In this document: positions 51,762 to 59,368 of the stretch, in pieces
Numbering within the stretch: the first letter of the stretch is position 1
How the letters are laid out: each line of letters opens with the position of its first letter
Source of the DNA: Shimia sp. SK013
GTDB lineage: Bacteria; Pseudomonadota; Alphaproteobacteria; Rhodobacterales; Rhodobacteraceae
NCBI RefSeq assembly: GCF_001292625.1
Contig: NZ_LAJH01000011.1
Span: forward strand, 62,001-126,000
Length of the DNA: 64,000 nt
Direction of reading: 5' to 3'
Notes under the pieces: model-generated
The model's database searches: none
Told to the model about the DNA's origin: nothing
What the model saw: only the letters and a program-made list of their open reading frames with translations
Made by a program: the position numbers and the translations under genes

Positions 51762-53348
51762 ATGGCGGACACAGATGGGCGCGCGCAGCGCAAAGGCGGA
51801 CGAACCGGTGGCAGAGCCGGCGGGCGGGCCGGCAAGGCGGCGCGGCGCGGTAAGGCAGGTGTCATCGAGCAGATGCCATGGCGGTTGCCGGTCAATATGG
51901 ATCGGCCCACGGAGCCTCTGAGCCCTGAGGGAGTGCAGGCCATCCACGAGGGATCGATGCGCATTCTTGAAGAGATTGGCATCGAGTTTTTCAACACAGA
52001 GGCCCGCGACATCCTCAAAGAGGCCGGATGTGCTGTGGACGGGGATACCGTACGCATGGGGCGTGATTTTGTGATGGAAATGGTGGCCAAAGCGCCGTCA
52101 AGCTGGACGCTGACCCCGCGCAATCCGGACCGTCAGATCACAATGGGCGAAAACCACATCCTGTTTGGCAATGTGTCCAGCCCGCCCAACTATTGGGACA
52201 TGGAACTGGGTCGCAAGGTGCCTGGAACCCGCGAAATGTGCGCGAACCTCTTTAAGCTCAGCCAGTATTTCAACTGCATCCACTTTGTTGGCGGCTATCC
52301 GGTGGAACCGCAGGACATCCACGCATCGGTGCGCCATCTGGACGTGCTTTATGACAAGCTTACGCTGACCGACAAAGTCGCCCACACCTATAGTCTCGGC
52401 AAAGAGCGGGTTGAGGACGCGATGGAGATGGTGCGCATCTCCGGTGGCTGGACAGATGAGGAATTTGAGGCCAGCCCAAAGCTTTACACCAACATCAACT
52501 CCACTTCGCCGCTGAAACACGATGAGCCGATGATGGACGGTTGGATGCGTATGGCGCGGCGCAATCAGGGGCTTGTGGTCACGCCATTCACGCTTGCGGG
52601 GGCGATGGCGCCTGTGACCATGTCGGGTGCGGTGGCGCAATCGCTGGCGGAGGCGCTTTGTGCGGTGGCTTTGGCGCAATACATCCGCCCGGGCGCGGCT
52701 TGTGCGATTGGCACGTTTACTTCGAATGTGGATATGAAATCGGGCGCGCCGGCCTTTGGCACGCCGGAATACATGCGCGCCACGCAGATGACCGGCCAGA
52801 TGGCGCGGTTTTACGATCTGTCAATGCGGGCCAGCGGCGTTTGTGCAGCCAATGTGCCGGACGGGCAAGCCATGTGGGAGACCTCAAACAGCCTCTGGAG
52901 CGCGGTACAGTCGGGCGCCAATATGGTCTATCATGCGGCCGGTTGGCTTGAAGGCGGTCTGATCGCCAGTCCCGAGAAATTTGTGATGGATTGCGAAGTC
53001 TTGCAGATGATCCAGCGTTATATGGAGCCGGAACTCTGGGCGACGGGGCCGGATGAGATCGCGATCGATGCGATCAAAGACGTCGGCAGTGACGGACATT
53101 TCTTTGGCGTCCAGCACACTCAGGATCGCTATACCACCGCGTTTTACCAGCCGTTTGCCTCCGATTGGCGCAACTATGAGGCGTGGGAGGCTGCGGGCGG
53201 CGTGTGGACGCCGGAACGCGCGCATCACATCTACAAAGACATCATCAATGACTTTGAGGCCCCGCCAATGGATGAGGCAATCCGCGAAGAGTTGGCGGCA
53301 TTCGTTGCGCGGCGCAAAGAAGAAGGCGGCGCACCAACCGATTTCTGA
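51762..53348 (+). CDS. MttB-family corrinoid methyltransferase (non-pyrrolysine)
   Basis: 528 residues of the trimethylamine methyltransferase family. Recognisable segments include ILEEIGIEFFNTEARDILKEAGC, PPNYWDMELGR, TPFTLAGAMAPVTMSGAVAQSLAEALCAVALAQ and YHAAGWLEGGLIASPEKFVMDCEVL. No in-frame amber codon occurs, so pyrrolysine is absent, as in MtgB-type enzymes that demethylate glycine betaine or other quaternary amines with a corrinoid protein. The first 35 residues are Arg/Gly-rich and basic. No corrinoid-protein gene lies nearby. Start at 51762 with GGGAGG upstream. Confidence 0.9.
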   Translation: MADTDGRAQRKGGRTGGRAGGRAGKAARRGKAGVIEQMPWRLPVNMDRPTEPLSPEGVQAIHEGSMRILEEIGIEFFNTEARDILKEAGCAVDGDTVRMGRDFVMEMVAKAPSSWTLTPRNPDRQITMGENHILFGNVSSPPNYWDMELGRKVPGTREMCANLFKLSQYFNCIHFVGGYPVEPQDIHASVRHLDVLYDKLTLTDKVAHTYSLGKERVEDAMEMVRISGGWTDEEFEASPKLYTNINSTSPLKHDEPMMDGWMRMARRNQGLVVTPFTLAGAMAPVTMSGAVAQSLAEALCAVALAQYIRPGAACAIGTFTSNVDMKSGAPAFGTPEYMRATQMTGQMARFYDLSMRASGVCAANVPDGQAMWETSNSLWSAVQSGANMVYHAAGWLEGGLIASPEKFVMDCEVLQMIQRYMEPELWATGPDEIAIDAIKDVGSDGHFFGVQHTQDRYTTAFYQPFASDWRNYEAWEAAGGVWTPERAHHIYKDIINDFEAPPMDEAIREELAAFVARRKEEGGAPTDF

Positions 53349-53416
53349 GCCAATTTACCACGTTGTTTTTCCACATAGTTTTGCGGTACTATCCCGCCAA
53401 ATCTGTGGAGACTGGC

Positions 53417-55132
53417 ATGTATAGCGAAGACGGGCGAACCATGGCGGGACGCGTTGAGATGGCCATCGTTGGTGCGGCGGCGGGATTGGCGATGTGGGCG
53501 CTGGTGGACAAAGGCCGTGACATCGTCACGAACCCGCACGCGTATCTGGCAACGGTGTCCTTTGCCGCCGGTTTTTTTGCGATTCTTCTTGGGCTGAGCG
53601 GCCCGCATCGGGTGGCACGTGCAGCTTTGCCTGCGTTGCTGCTTGGTGGCATCGGCGCTCTCCTCATCACGTTGTCGGGGTTGCGGTTTGGCACACTGGA
53701 CGAGATTGGACAGGCGGGGCATCCCATCGCGGGATGGGCTTTGTTTCTGTGTATCGCCACGCCGTTTGCAGCCGTCAGATTGGTGCAACACGAAAGCCTG
53801 ACGGACTACGGCCGGCTGTTTGACACAAGCTGGAGCATTTTGGTGCGCTATTCAGCCGGTTGGTTGTTTTCAGGCATTTTCTTTGGCGTGGCGTTTTTGT
53901 CCCATGCCTTGTTGGACATTGTCGGCATCACGATCATCGAAGATCTTTTGGAACACGAGCCAGTCCTGTGGGCATTTGTTGGTTTTTCACTGGGGCTTGG
54001 CTTGTCAGTCGTGCACGAGCTGCGGCAATATTTGTCGCCTTACCTGTTGTTGCGGATGCTGCGCATGCTGGTGCCGGTGGTGCTGGTGGTGGTGGCGGTA
54101 TTTGCTGCTGCGGCGCTGTTTCAGGGGCCGGATCAGCTGTTTGGCAGCCTCAGCCGCGCGGCAACCCTTTTGGCGGTCGCGCTGGTGATGATTTCTCTGA
54201 TCACCATCGCGCTGGACCGCAGTGATGCGGATGCGTTTGAGCCGCGATGGATGCAACTGTCAACGGCAGCTTTGGCGATGCTCTTGCCGGTGATCGCGGC
54301 GCTTGCAACCTATGCGATCTGGCTGCGGGTGGCGCAATATGGCTGGACGCCGACGCGTCTGCTATCGGCGGCGGTGGCGTTTGTCATTGTGCTGCACGCG
54401 GTGGCGTATCTGGTGTGCGTTGTGATGGGCGCCGGCTGGATGGCGCGGGTGCGTCGGGCCAATGTCTGGATTGCGGGCGCGACCCTAGTTTCAATCGCGG
54501 CGTGGATGTCGCCGGTTTTGAATGCCGAGCGAATTTCCACATCAAATCAGATGGCACGGGCCGAAAGCGGCGCGGTGCGCCCTGATCAGGCGCCGCTTTG
54601 GGAAATGCAGCATGAGTGGGGTAAGGCAGGACGGGACGGGCTTGAAGCGCTAAAAGTCTCAGAAAATGTCGCGCTGGCTAAAGCCGCGGAAGAGGTATCC
54701 AAAGGACGGCGACCGGGCCGCGAAGATCAGCGGGCAGAAATGGTCCAGCAACTTTTGGAGGTTTTGGTTGTTTTGCCAGCAGGTGAACAGATCACTGCAG
54801 ATCAGATTGGCAACATGAGCTCTTGGGAATTGGCCGAGTTTGAAGACTGCGGAGAAGACCCCGAGAACCGGTGTGTTCTGGTGTTTGGAGACTTTGGCGC
54901 GACCGTTGAAGGTCGGCAAGCGATTTTGCTGCAATCTGAACCGGGTCGGTCGTCCTGGCGGCGCTGGATGGTGACTTTCGATTCAAATTCAGTCGATTTC
55001 CAACGGCTCGCCAGCCGTTATTCCTTGACCAAGGCGCATATCCAAAGGCTTGTTGACGGGGACTATCGCGTGGCGCCTTCAAGCCTTAACTCTCTTTGGA
55101 TTGGTGACTTTGAAATCTTACCGACCGAGTGA
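53417..55132 (+). CDS. DUF4153 membrane protein
   Basis: 571 residues from the ATG at 53417 (GGAGA 7 bases upstream); an earlier ATG at 53363 lacks a ribosome site. About 12 hydrophobic segments in the first 370 residues are followed by a 200-residue soluble region with QLLEVLVVLPAGEQITADQI and DCGEDPENRCVLVFGDFG. FSGIFFGVAFLSHALLDIVGI and similar blocks correspond to DUF4153, a family of unknown function. The periplasmic C-terminal region is longer than the usual DUF4153 tail. Confidence 0.82.
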   Translation: MYSEDGRTMAGRVEMAIVGAAAGLAMWALVDKGRDIVTNPHAYLATVSFAAGFFAILLGLSGPHRVARAALPALLLGGIGALLITLSGLRFGTLDEIGQAGHPIAGWALFLCIATPFAAVRLVQHESLTDYGRLFDTSWSILVRYSAGWLFSGIFFGVAFLSHALLDIVGITIIEDLLEHEPVLWAFVGFSLGLGLSVVHELRQYLSPYLLLRMLRMLVPVVLVVVAVFAAAALFQGPDQLFGSLSRAATLLAVALVMISLITIALDRSDADAFEPRWMQLSTAALAMLLPVIAALATYAIWLRVAQYGWTPTRLLSAAVAFVIVLHAVAYLVCVVMGAGWMARVRRANVWIAGATLVSIAAWMSPVLNAERISTSNQMARAESGAVRPDQAPLWEMQHEWGKAGRDGLEALKVSENVALAKAAEEVSKGRRPGREDQRAEMVQQLLEVLVVLPAGEQITADQIGNMSSWELAEFEDCGEDPENRCVLVFGDFGATVEGRQAILLQSEPGRSSWRRWMVTFDSNSVDFQRLASRYSLTKAHIQRLVDGDYRVAPSSLNSLWIGDFEILPTE

Positions 55133-55196
55133 CGGTGTTGTGACTTTGTTAACCTCAATATGGCTTTATCGATGCGAGAACGATTGAGGTGAGCAG

Positions 55197-55784
55197 ATGC
55201 ATGGTCTGATTAACAGAGCCATACAGTGTTTTGTGCGCGACAGTTATGGGCAGCGGCGTTGGGTGGATGTGACCCGTTTAGCCGGACTCGAAATTATTGA
55301 TTTCGAAGCGATGCTGCAATACGAGGACAGCACAACAAAAGCGTTGGTCGCGGCCATTGCCAAAACTCTGCGTGTGCCCGAAGAAACCGTGCTCGAGGAC
55401 TTAGGCACCTACCTCGTGTCCCACCCGAATGTCGAGGCGCTCAGGCGTCTTTTGCGGTTTGGCGGCGTGAATTTCGTTGAATTCCTCCATTCCCTGGATG
55501 ATTTGCCCGAGCGCGCCAGGTTGGCCGTGGATGACCTGATAATACCGGGGTTGGAGCTTGAAGAACTCAGTCCTGACAGGTTTAGCCTGCGATGTTCATA
55601 TGACTATGTCGGGTTTGGCCATGTTATCATCGGGGTTCTCAGAACGATGGCGGATGATTATGGTGCGCTTGTGTTCCTTGAACACAATGGCGTTAAAGAC
55701 GGGGTTGAGGTCATCGATATAACGTTGATTGAAACTGCCTTTGCCAGTGGCCGTGAGTTCGATTTGGGCGCGCGTGCGGAATAG
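55197..55784 (+). CDS. H-NOX (heme NO-binding) homologue lacking heme ligands
   Basis: 195 residues. MHGLINRAIQCFVRDSYG, LGTYLVSH and LLRFGGVNFVEFLHSLDDLP show the H-NOX fold. The axial heme histidine that follows the LD(D/N)L sequence in family members is Pro104 here. The heme-propionate motif YxSxR has become Cys133-Ser-Tyr135-Asp-Tyr137. His98 four residues earlier might substitute, but no other candidate is nearby. It lies 9 bases ahead of an HNOBA-GGDEF gene, the usual partner of H-NOX sensors. GAGGTGA precedes the ATG. Confidence 0.85.
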   Translation: MHGLINRAIQCFVRDSYGQRRWVDVTRLAGLEIIDFEAMLQYEDSTTKALVAAIAKTLRVPEETVLEDLGTYLVSHPNVEALRRLLRFGGVNFVEFLHSLDDLPERARLAVDDLIIPGLELEELSPDRFSLRCSYDYVGFGHVIIGVLRTMADDYGALVFLEHNGVKDGVEVIDITLIETAFASGREFDLGARAE

Positions 55785-55793
55785 GGTGCGAGT

Positions 55794-56798
55794 ATGACGG
55801 ATACGCAAGACATGCTTCGGATGTTGGACGTTTTATGTCCAATGCACGTCCAATTGGACGCGAACGGACTGATTTCCCACGCTGGCCCGACGTTGCAAAA
55901 ACTGTATCCGGACCTCGCGTTGCCGGGGCAAGGCTTTCTGGATGTCTTCGAGTTGAGCCGCCCCAAACGCATCACAAATATGGAAGGGTTGCTGGCAACC
56001 GCGGGGCAAAAATTGCACCTGCGCAAACGCTTGAAACCGCTCACGGGGCTCAAAGGGGTTTTGGTGCCAATGCCCATGACGGGGGGCGCGATGGTGAACC
56101 TTGGGTTTGGCATTTCGATTTTGGACGCCGTGAGCGACTATGATCTGAATGCTGCTGATTTTGCGGCAACAGATCTGACGATTGAAATGCTGTATCTGGT
56201 GGAAGCAAAATCCGCCGCGATGGAGGCGTCTCGCAAGCTAAACCTACGTTTGCAGGGGGCGATGATCGCCGCCGAAGAACAAGCGTTTACTGACACGCTG
56301 ACCGGTTTGAAAAACCGTCGTGCGCTGGAACATATCCTTCCGCGTCTGGTCAAGGATTGCACGCCTTTCGGTCTGATGCAGGTCGATTTGGATTTCTTCA
56401 AGCAGGTGAATGATGCTCTTGGCCACGCGGCAGGCGATGCGGTTTTGCAACATGTAGCGCGCGTTTTGGTGGAGTCCAGCCGCGACGAGGATTGCGTTGC
56501 ACGGGTTGGCGGGGATGAGTTTGTGTTGGTGTTTCGTGGCGCCACTGATCTCGAGATTATGGGACGTATTGCGGATCGTATTATTTCCGAAGTCGAAAAC
56601 CCTGTGCCGTTCCGCGACACGATCTGCAAAGTATCCGCCAGCGTGGGCATCGCTATGTATTCAGGCTGCGGTGAGACCGATATGGATCAACTGCTGAGCG
56701 ACGCCGACACGGCGCTTTATGCGTCCAAGCACGCGGGACGTTCGACGTATCGGGTGTTTGAACCGCAGATGCGCGACTCCGGTCCGTTGGCGGGTTAA
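55794..56798 (+). CDS. HNOBA-GGDEF diguanylate cyclase
   Basis: 334 residues. The N-terminal HNOBA domain (about 10-140) has HVQLDANGLISHAGPTLQKLYP, FELSRPKRITN and the closing DFAATDLTIEMLYLVEAK, the PAS-like domain that partners H-NOX in guanylyl cyclases. A helix leads to the GGDEF domain: DTLTGLKNRRALEHIL, DLDFFKQVNDALGHAAGD and intact ARVGGDEFVLVF. The I-site RDED lies 5 residues before the motif, so product inhibition is likely. Co-transcribed with the H-NOX gene. Confidence 0.92.
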   Translation: MTDTQDMLRMLDVLCPMHVQLDANGLISHAGPTLQKLYPDLALPGQGFLDVFELSRPKRITNMEGLLATAGQKLHLRKRLKPLTGLKGVLVPMPMTGGAMVNLGFGISILDAVSDYDLNAADFAATDLTIEMLYLVEAKSAAMEASRKLNLRLQGAMIAAEEQAFTDTLTGLKNRRALEHILPRLVKDCTPFGLMQVDLDFFKQVNDALGHAAGDAVLQHVARVLVESSRDEDCVARVGGDEFVLVFRGATDLEIMGRIADRIISEVENPVPFRDTICKVSASVGIAMYSGCGETDMDQLLSDADTALYASKHAGRSTYRVFEPQMRDSGPLAG

Positions 56799-57697
56799 CG
56801 GGCAATGCGCTTGCGGCATTCACTCGACATGTAATCTACAAACAACCGGATTTTCGGGTCCTGAAATTTTCGATGCGGGTAGAGGCAGCCAAATGCGGCA
56901 GGCAGGGGAGGCGTTTCGGGCAGCACTTCGACCAAATCGCCAGCGTTCAGATGCTTCGCAACCTCAAACCGCACTTTGTTGGCGATTCCCGCCCCTTCCA
57001 GCGCCCATTGGGTCAGGACGTCGCCGTCATCCGCGTCAAACCGGCCCGTGGCCTCGATCTTGCGCGGTCCCTTGTCAGTTTGAAGGGTCCAAAAATACTC
57101 GGGCGATCGGGGAAAACGCAGCAGCAGGCAGTTGTGGGCTTTCAAAAGGTCATCAGGTGTTTTCGGGAGTCCGGCACGGGATAGATAATCCGGAGCGGCG
57201 ACCAGAACGCGGTCGCAATCAGCAATTTTGCGCAGCTTGAAATTGCTGTCCTTCAGCTCCCCGAGCACAAAGGCCACATCGAGCCCGTCTTCTAGCAGGT
57301 CGACATTGCGATCAGAAAGCCGCAAGCGCACATCCACATCGGGGTAGGCCTCTGAAAACGCGGGGATTAACGGCGCGATGATGCGGCGACCAACCCCGAG
57401 CGGCGCGGTCACGCGGATGGTGCCTCGCGGGTGGTCAGAGAAGTCGGCAACCACGGCCTCGGCCTCCTCCAGCGCGAGGATCACCTTGCGGGCGTGGTCA
57501 TAAAATACCTTACCAACTTCGGTGGGCGACAGGTTGCGGGTTGTCCGGTTGAAGAGGCGCGCGCCAAGGCGACCTTCCAATTCTTTGATGCGGTTTGAGG
57601 CCACCGCGGGTGTCAGGCGCAGATCGCGCCCACCCGACGTAATAGAGCCGAGTTCCACAACACGCACAAACACGCGCAAGCTTTCCAGATAAGGCAT
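56795..57697 (-). CDS. LysR family transcriptional regulator
   Basis: 300 residues. HTH at about 1-60 (LRVFVRVVELGSITSGGRDLRLTPAVASNRIKELEGRLGARLFNRTTRNLSPTE) and a LysR substrate-binding domain (GTIRVTAPLGVGRRIIAPLIPAF onward) of the CrgA-type group. Divergent from xdhA across 200 bases that contain a LysR-type palindrome, so it may regulate xdhABC. It overlaps the end of the HNOBA-GGDEF gene by 4 bases. Confidence 0.9.
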   Translation of the reverse strand: MPYLESLRVFVRVVELGSITSGGRDLRLTPAVASNRIKELEGRLGARLFNRTTRNLSPTEVGKVFYDHARKVILALEEAEAVVADFSDHPRGTIRVTAPLGVGRRIIAPLIPAFSEAYPDVDVRLRLSDRNVDLLEDGLDVAFVLGELKDSNFKLRKIADCDRVLVAAPDYLSRAGLPKTPDDLLKAHNCLLLRFPRSPEYFWTLQTDKGPRKIEATGRFDADDGDVLTQWALEGAGIANKVRFEVAKHLNAGDLVEVLPETPPLPAAFGCLYPHRKFQDPKIRLFVDYMSSECRKRIAR

Positions 57698-57771
57698 GAT
57701 CTCTCTCCGCAGCGGTTTTCAGGGGCATCTTGCCCGATTTCACGCATTCTAGCAGTGAAAGAGGGGGCTAT

Positions 57772-57790
57772 TTTCAATCAAATATTGAAA
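57772..57790. promoter_or_regulatory. LysR-type operator palindrome
   Basis: TTTCAAT-CAAAT-ATTGAAA, a perfect 7-bp inverted repeat with a 5-base spacer containing the T-N11-A layout of LysR boxes; an imperfect extension CTAT/ATAG continues the symmetry to 57768-57793. It is 75 bases upstream of the regulator start and about 110 bases before xdhA. Confidence 0.6.
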
Positions 57791-57898
57791 TAGATTTGCA
57801 AAAACCCGCGTATCATCCCCCTATCAAGTGGATTTACACTGCCTGCAAGGGCGCCGTGGGTGCCGTCGGAATGCCAGCCTAAGAACAGGGAACAGCCA

Positions 57899-59368
57899 AT
57901 GACGCAGGGCGCAAAGGTCCGCACCGAGATCCGTTTTGTCCTCAACGACCGAGAGATGCGGTTGCCGGATGTGGGTGCTGATGACACATTGCTGGATTTT
58001 CTGCGCATCGATCAGCGCCTGACCGGCACCAAGGAGGGCTGCGCCGAAGGGGACTGCGGCGCTTGCACGGTGTTGGTGGGTCGGCTGACGCCTGAGGGGC
58101 TGCGATATGAGGTGGTAAATGCCTGCATCCGGTTTCTAGCGTCGCTGGACGGCTGTCATGTCGTGACAATTGAATATCTAGGCGGGCCGAATGGAAGGCT
58201 TAGCCCGGTGCAGCAAGCCATGGTGGCCCATCACGGCAGCCAATGCGGGTTTTGCACGCCGGGCATTGTGATGTCGCTATATGCGCTGTGGATGGAACAT
58301 GAGCGGCCCACAGTGCCGCAGGTCGAAGTCGCTTTGCAGGGCAATTTGTGTCGCTGTACAGGCTATGCCCCTATCATTCGGGCAGCGCAGGCAGTGACGG
58401 ACTACGGAAGCGCCACTGCCGAACATTTGACGACAGAACGGGATGCGGTGACGGCCAAGTTACAAGGTATGCGCGACGGTGCGCGGGTCGAAGTTGCCAA
58501 GGACGAAAGTCGTGCGATCCTGCCTGCGGATGTGGATGATCTGGCCGCTGTTCTGGAGACTGAGCCGAACGCGACGATCATTGCAGGCAGCACGGATGTG
58601 GGGCTTTGGGTAACCAAATTTCTCAAGCGGATTTCTCCGGCGGTCTTTGTTGGTCACCTTGAGGGGCTGAAGTCCATCGAGGTCAACGAGGATGCGGTAA
58701 CGTTTGGCGCAGGTGTGACCTATACCGAAGCGCAGGACGTGATTGCGCAGTATTATCCGCACCTTAGCGATTATTGGGACCGCATTGCGGGCTGGCAGGT
58801 GCGCAACATGGGCACGATTGGCGGCAATATCGCGAATGGGTCTCCTATTGGGGACACGCCACCGGTTTTGATCGCTTTGGGTGCGTCGATCACACTGCGT
58901 AAGGGCGAAGTGCGGCGGGTTCTGCGGCTGGAAGATTTCTTTGTGGCTTATGGAAAACAGGACCGCGCCGACGGTGAATTTGTCGAGAGTATCTCGGTGC
59001 CGCGTCTCATCTGTGGGTATCATGCGGCCTATAAGATTTCCAAGCGGCGCGAGGAGGATATCTCTTCTGTGGCTGTGGGCATGACCGTGCAAGTCGATGC
59101 GGGCGTGATCACCAAGGCAGTGCTGGCATTTGGTGGTATGGCAGCGACGCCCAAGCGCGCGGCATTGGCGGAGGCGGCGATGATCGGGCAGCCGTGGTCT
59201 GAGGCGGCGCTGTTGGCTGCTGCCGCGAAGCTGCCTGAAGATTTTCAGCCGCTGGATGACATGCGAGCATCGGCGGCTTATCGGATGAAAGTGGCGCAAA
59301 ACTTGTTTCAGCGGTTCTGGCTGGAGCAATCCGGTGCAGAGGCGCAATTGATTGCGGAGGGCCTGTGA
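57899..59368 (+). CDS. xdhA: Xanthine dehydrogenase small subunit
   Basis: 489 residues. The [2Fe-2S] domains (about 1-170) show GCAEGDCGACTVLV, QCGFCTPGIVMSLYAL and GNLCRCTGYAPIIRAA; the FAD domain (about 190-480) has ATIIAGSTDVGLWVTK and NMGTIGGNIANGSPIGD. It carries electrons from the molybdenum subunit to NAD+ during oxidation of hypoxanthine and xanthine to urate. ATG 57899, since upstream codons add a non-conserved stretch. It overlaps xdhB (TGATG). Confidence 0.95.
   Translation: MTQGAKVRTEIRFVLNDREMRLPDVGADDTLLDFLRIDQRLTGTKEGCAEGDCGACTVLVGRLTPEGLRYEVVNACIRFLASLDGCHVVTIEYLGGPNGRLSPVQQAMVAHHGSQCGFCTPGIVMSLYALWMEHERPTVPQVEVALQGNLCRCTGYAPIIRAAQAVTDYGSATAEHLTTERDAVTAKLQGMRDGARVEVAKDESRAILPADVDDLAAVLETEPNATIIAGSTDVGLWVTKFLKRISPAVFVGHLEGLKSIEVNEDAVTFGAGVTYTEAQDVIAQYYPHLSDYWDRIAGWQVRNMGTIGGNIANGSPIGDTPPVLIALGASITLRKGEVRRVLRLEDFFVAYGKQDRADGEFVESISVPRLICGYHAAYKISKRREEDISSVAVGMTVQVDAGVITKAVLAFGGMAATPKRAALAEAAMIGQPWSEAALLAAAAKLPEDFQPLDDMRASAAYRMKVAQNLFQRFWLEQSGAEAQLIAEGL

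Noticed and set aside
55148-55175. CtrA-like half-site upstream of the H-NOX gene
   Set aside because: TTAACC is present but the second TTAA half at the right spacing is missing.
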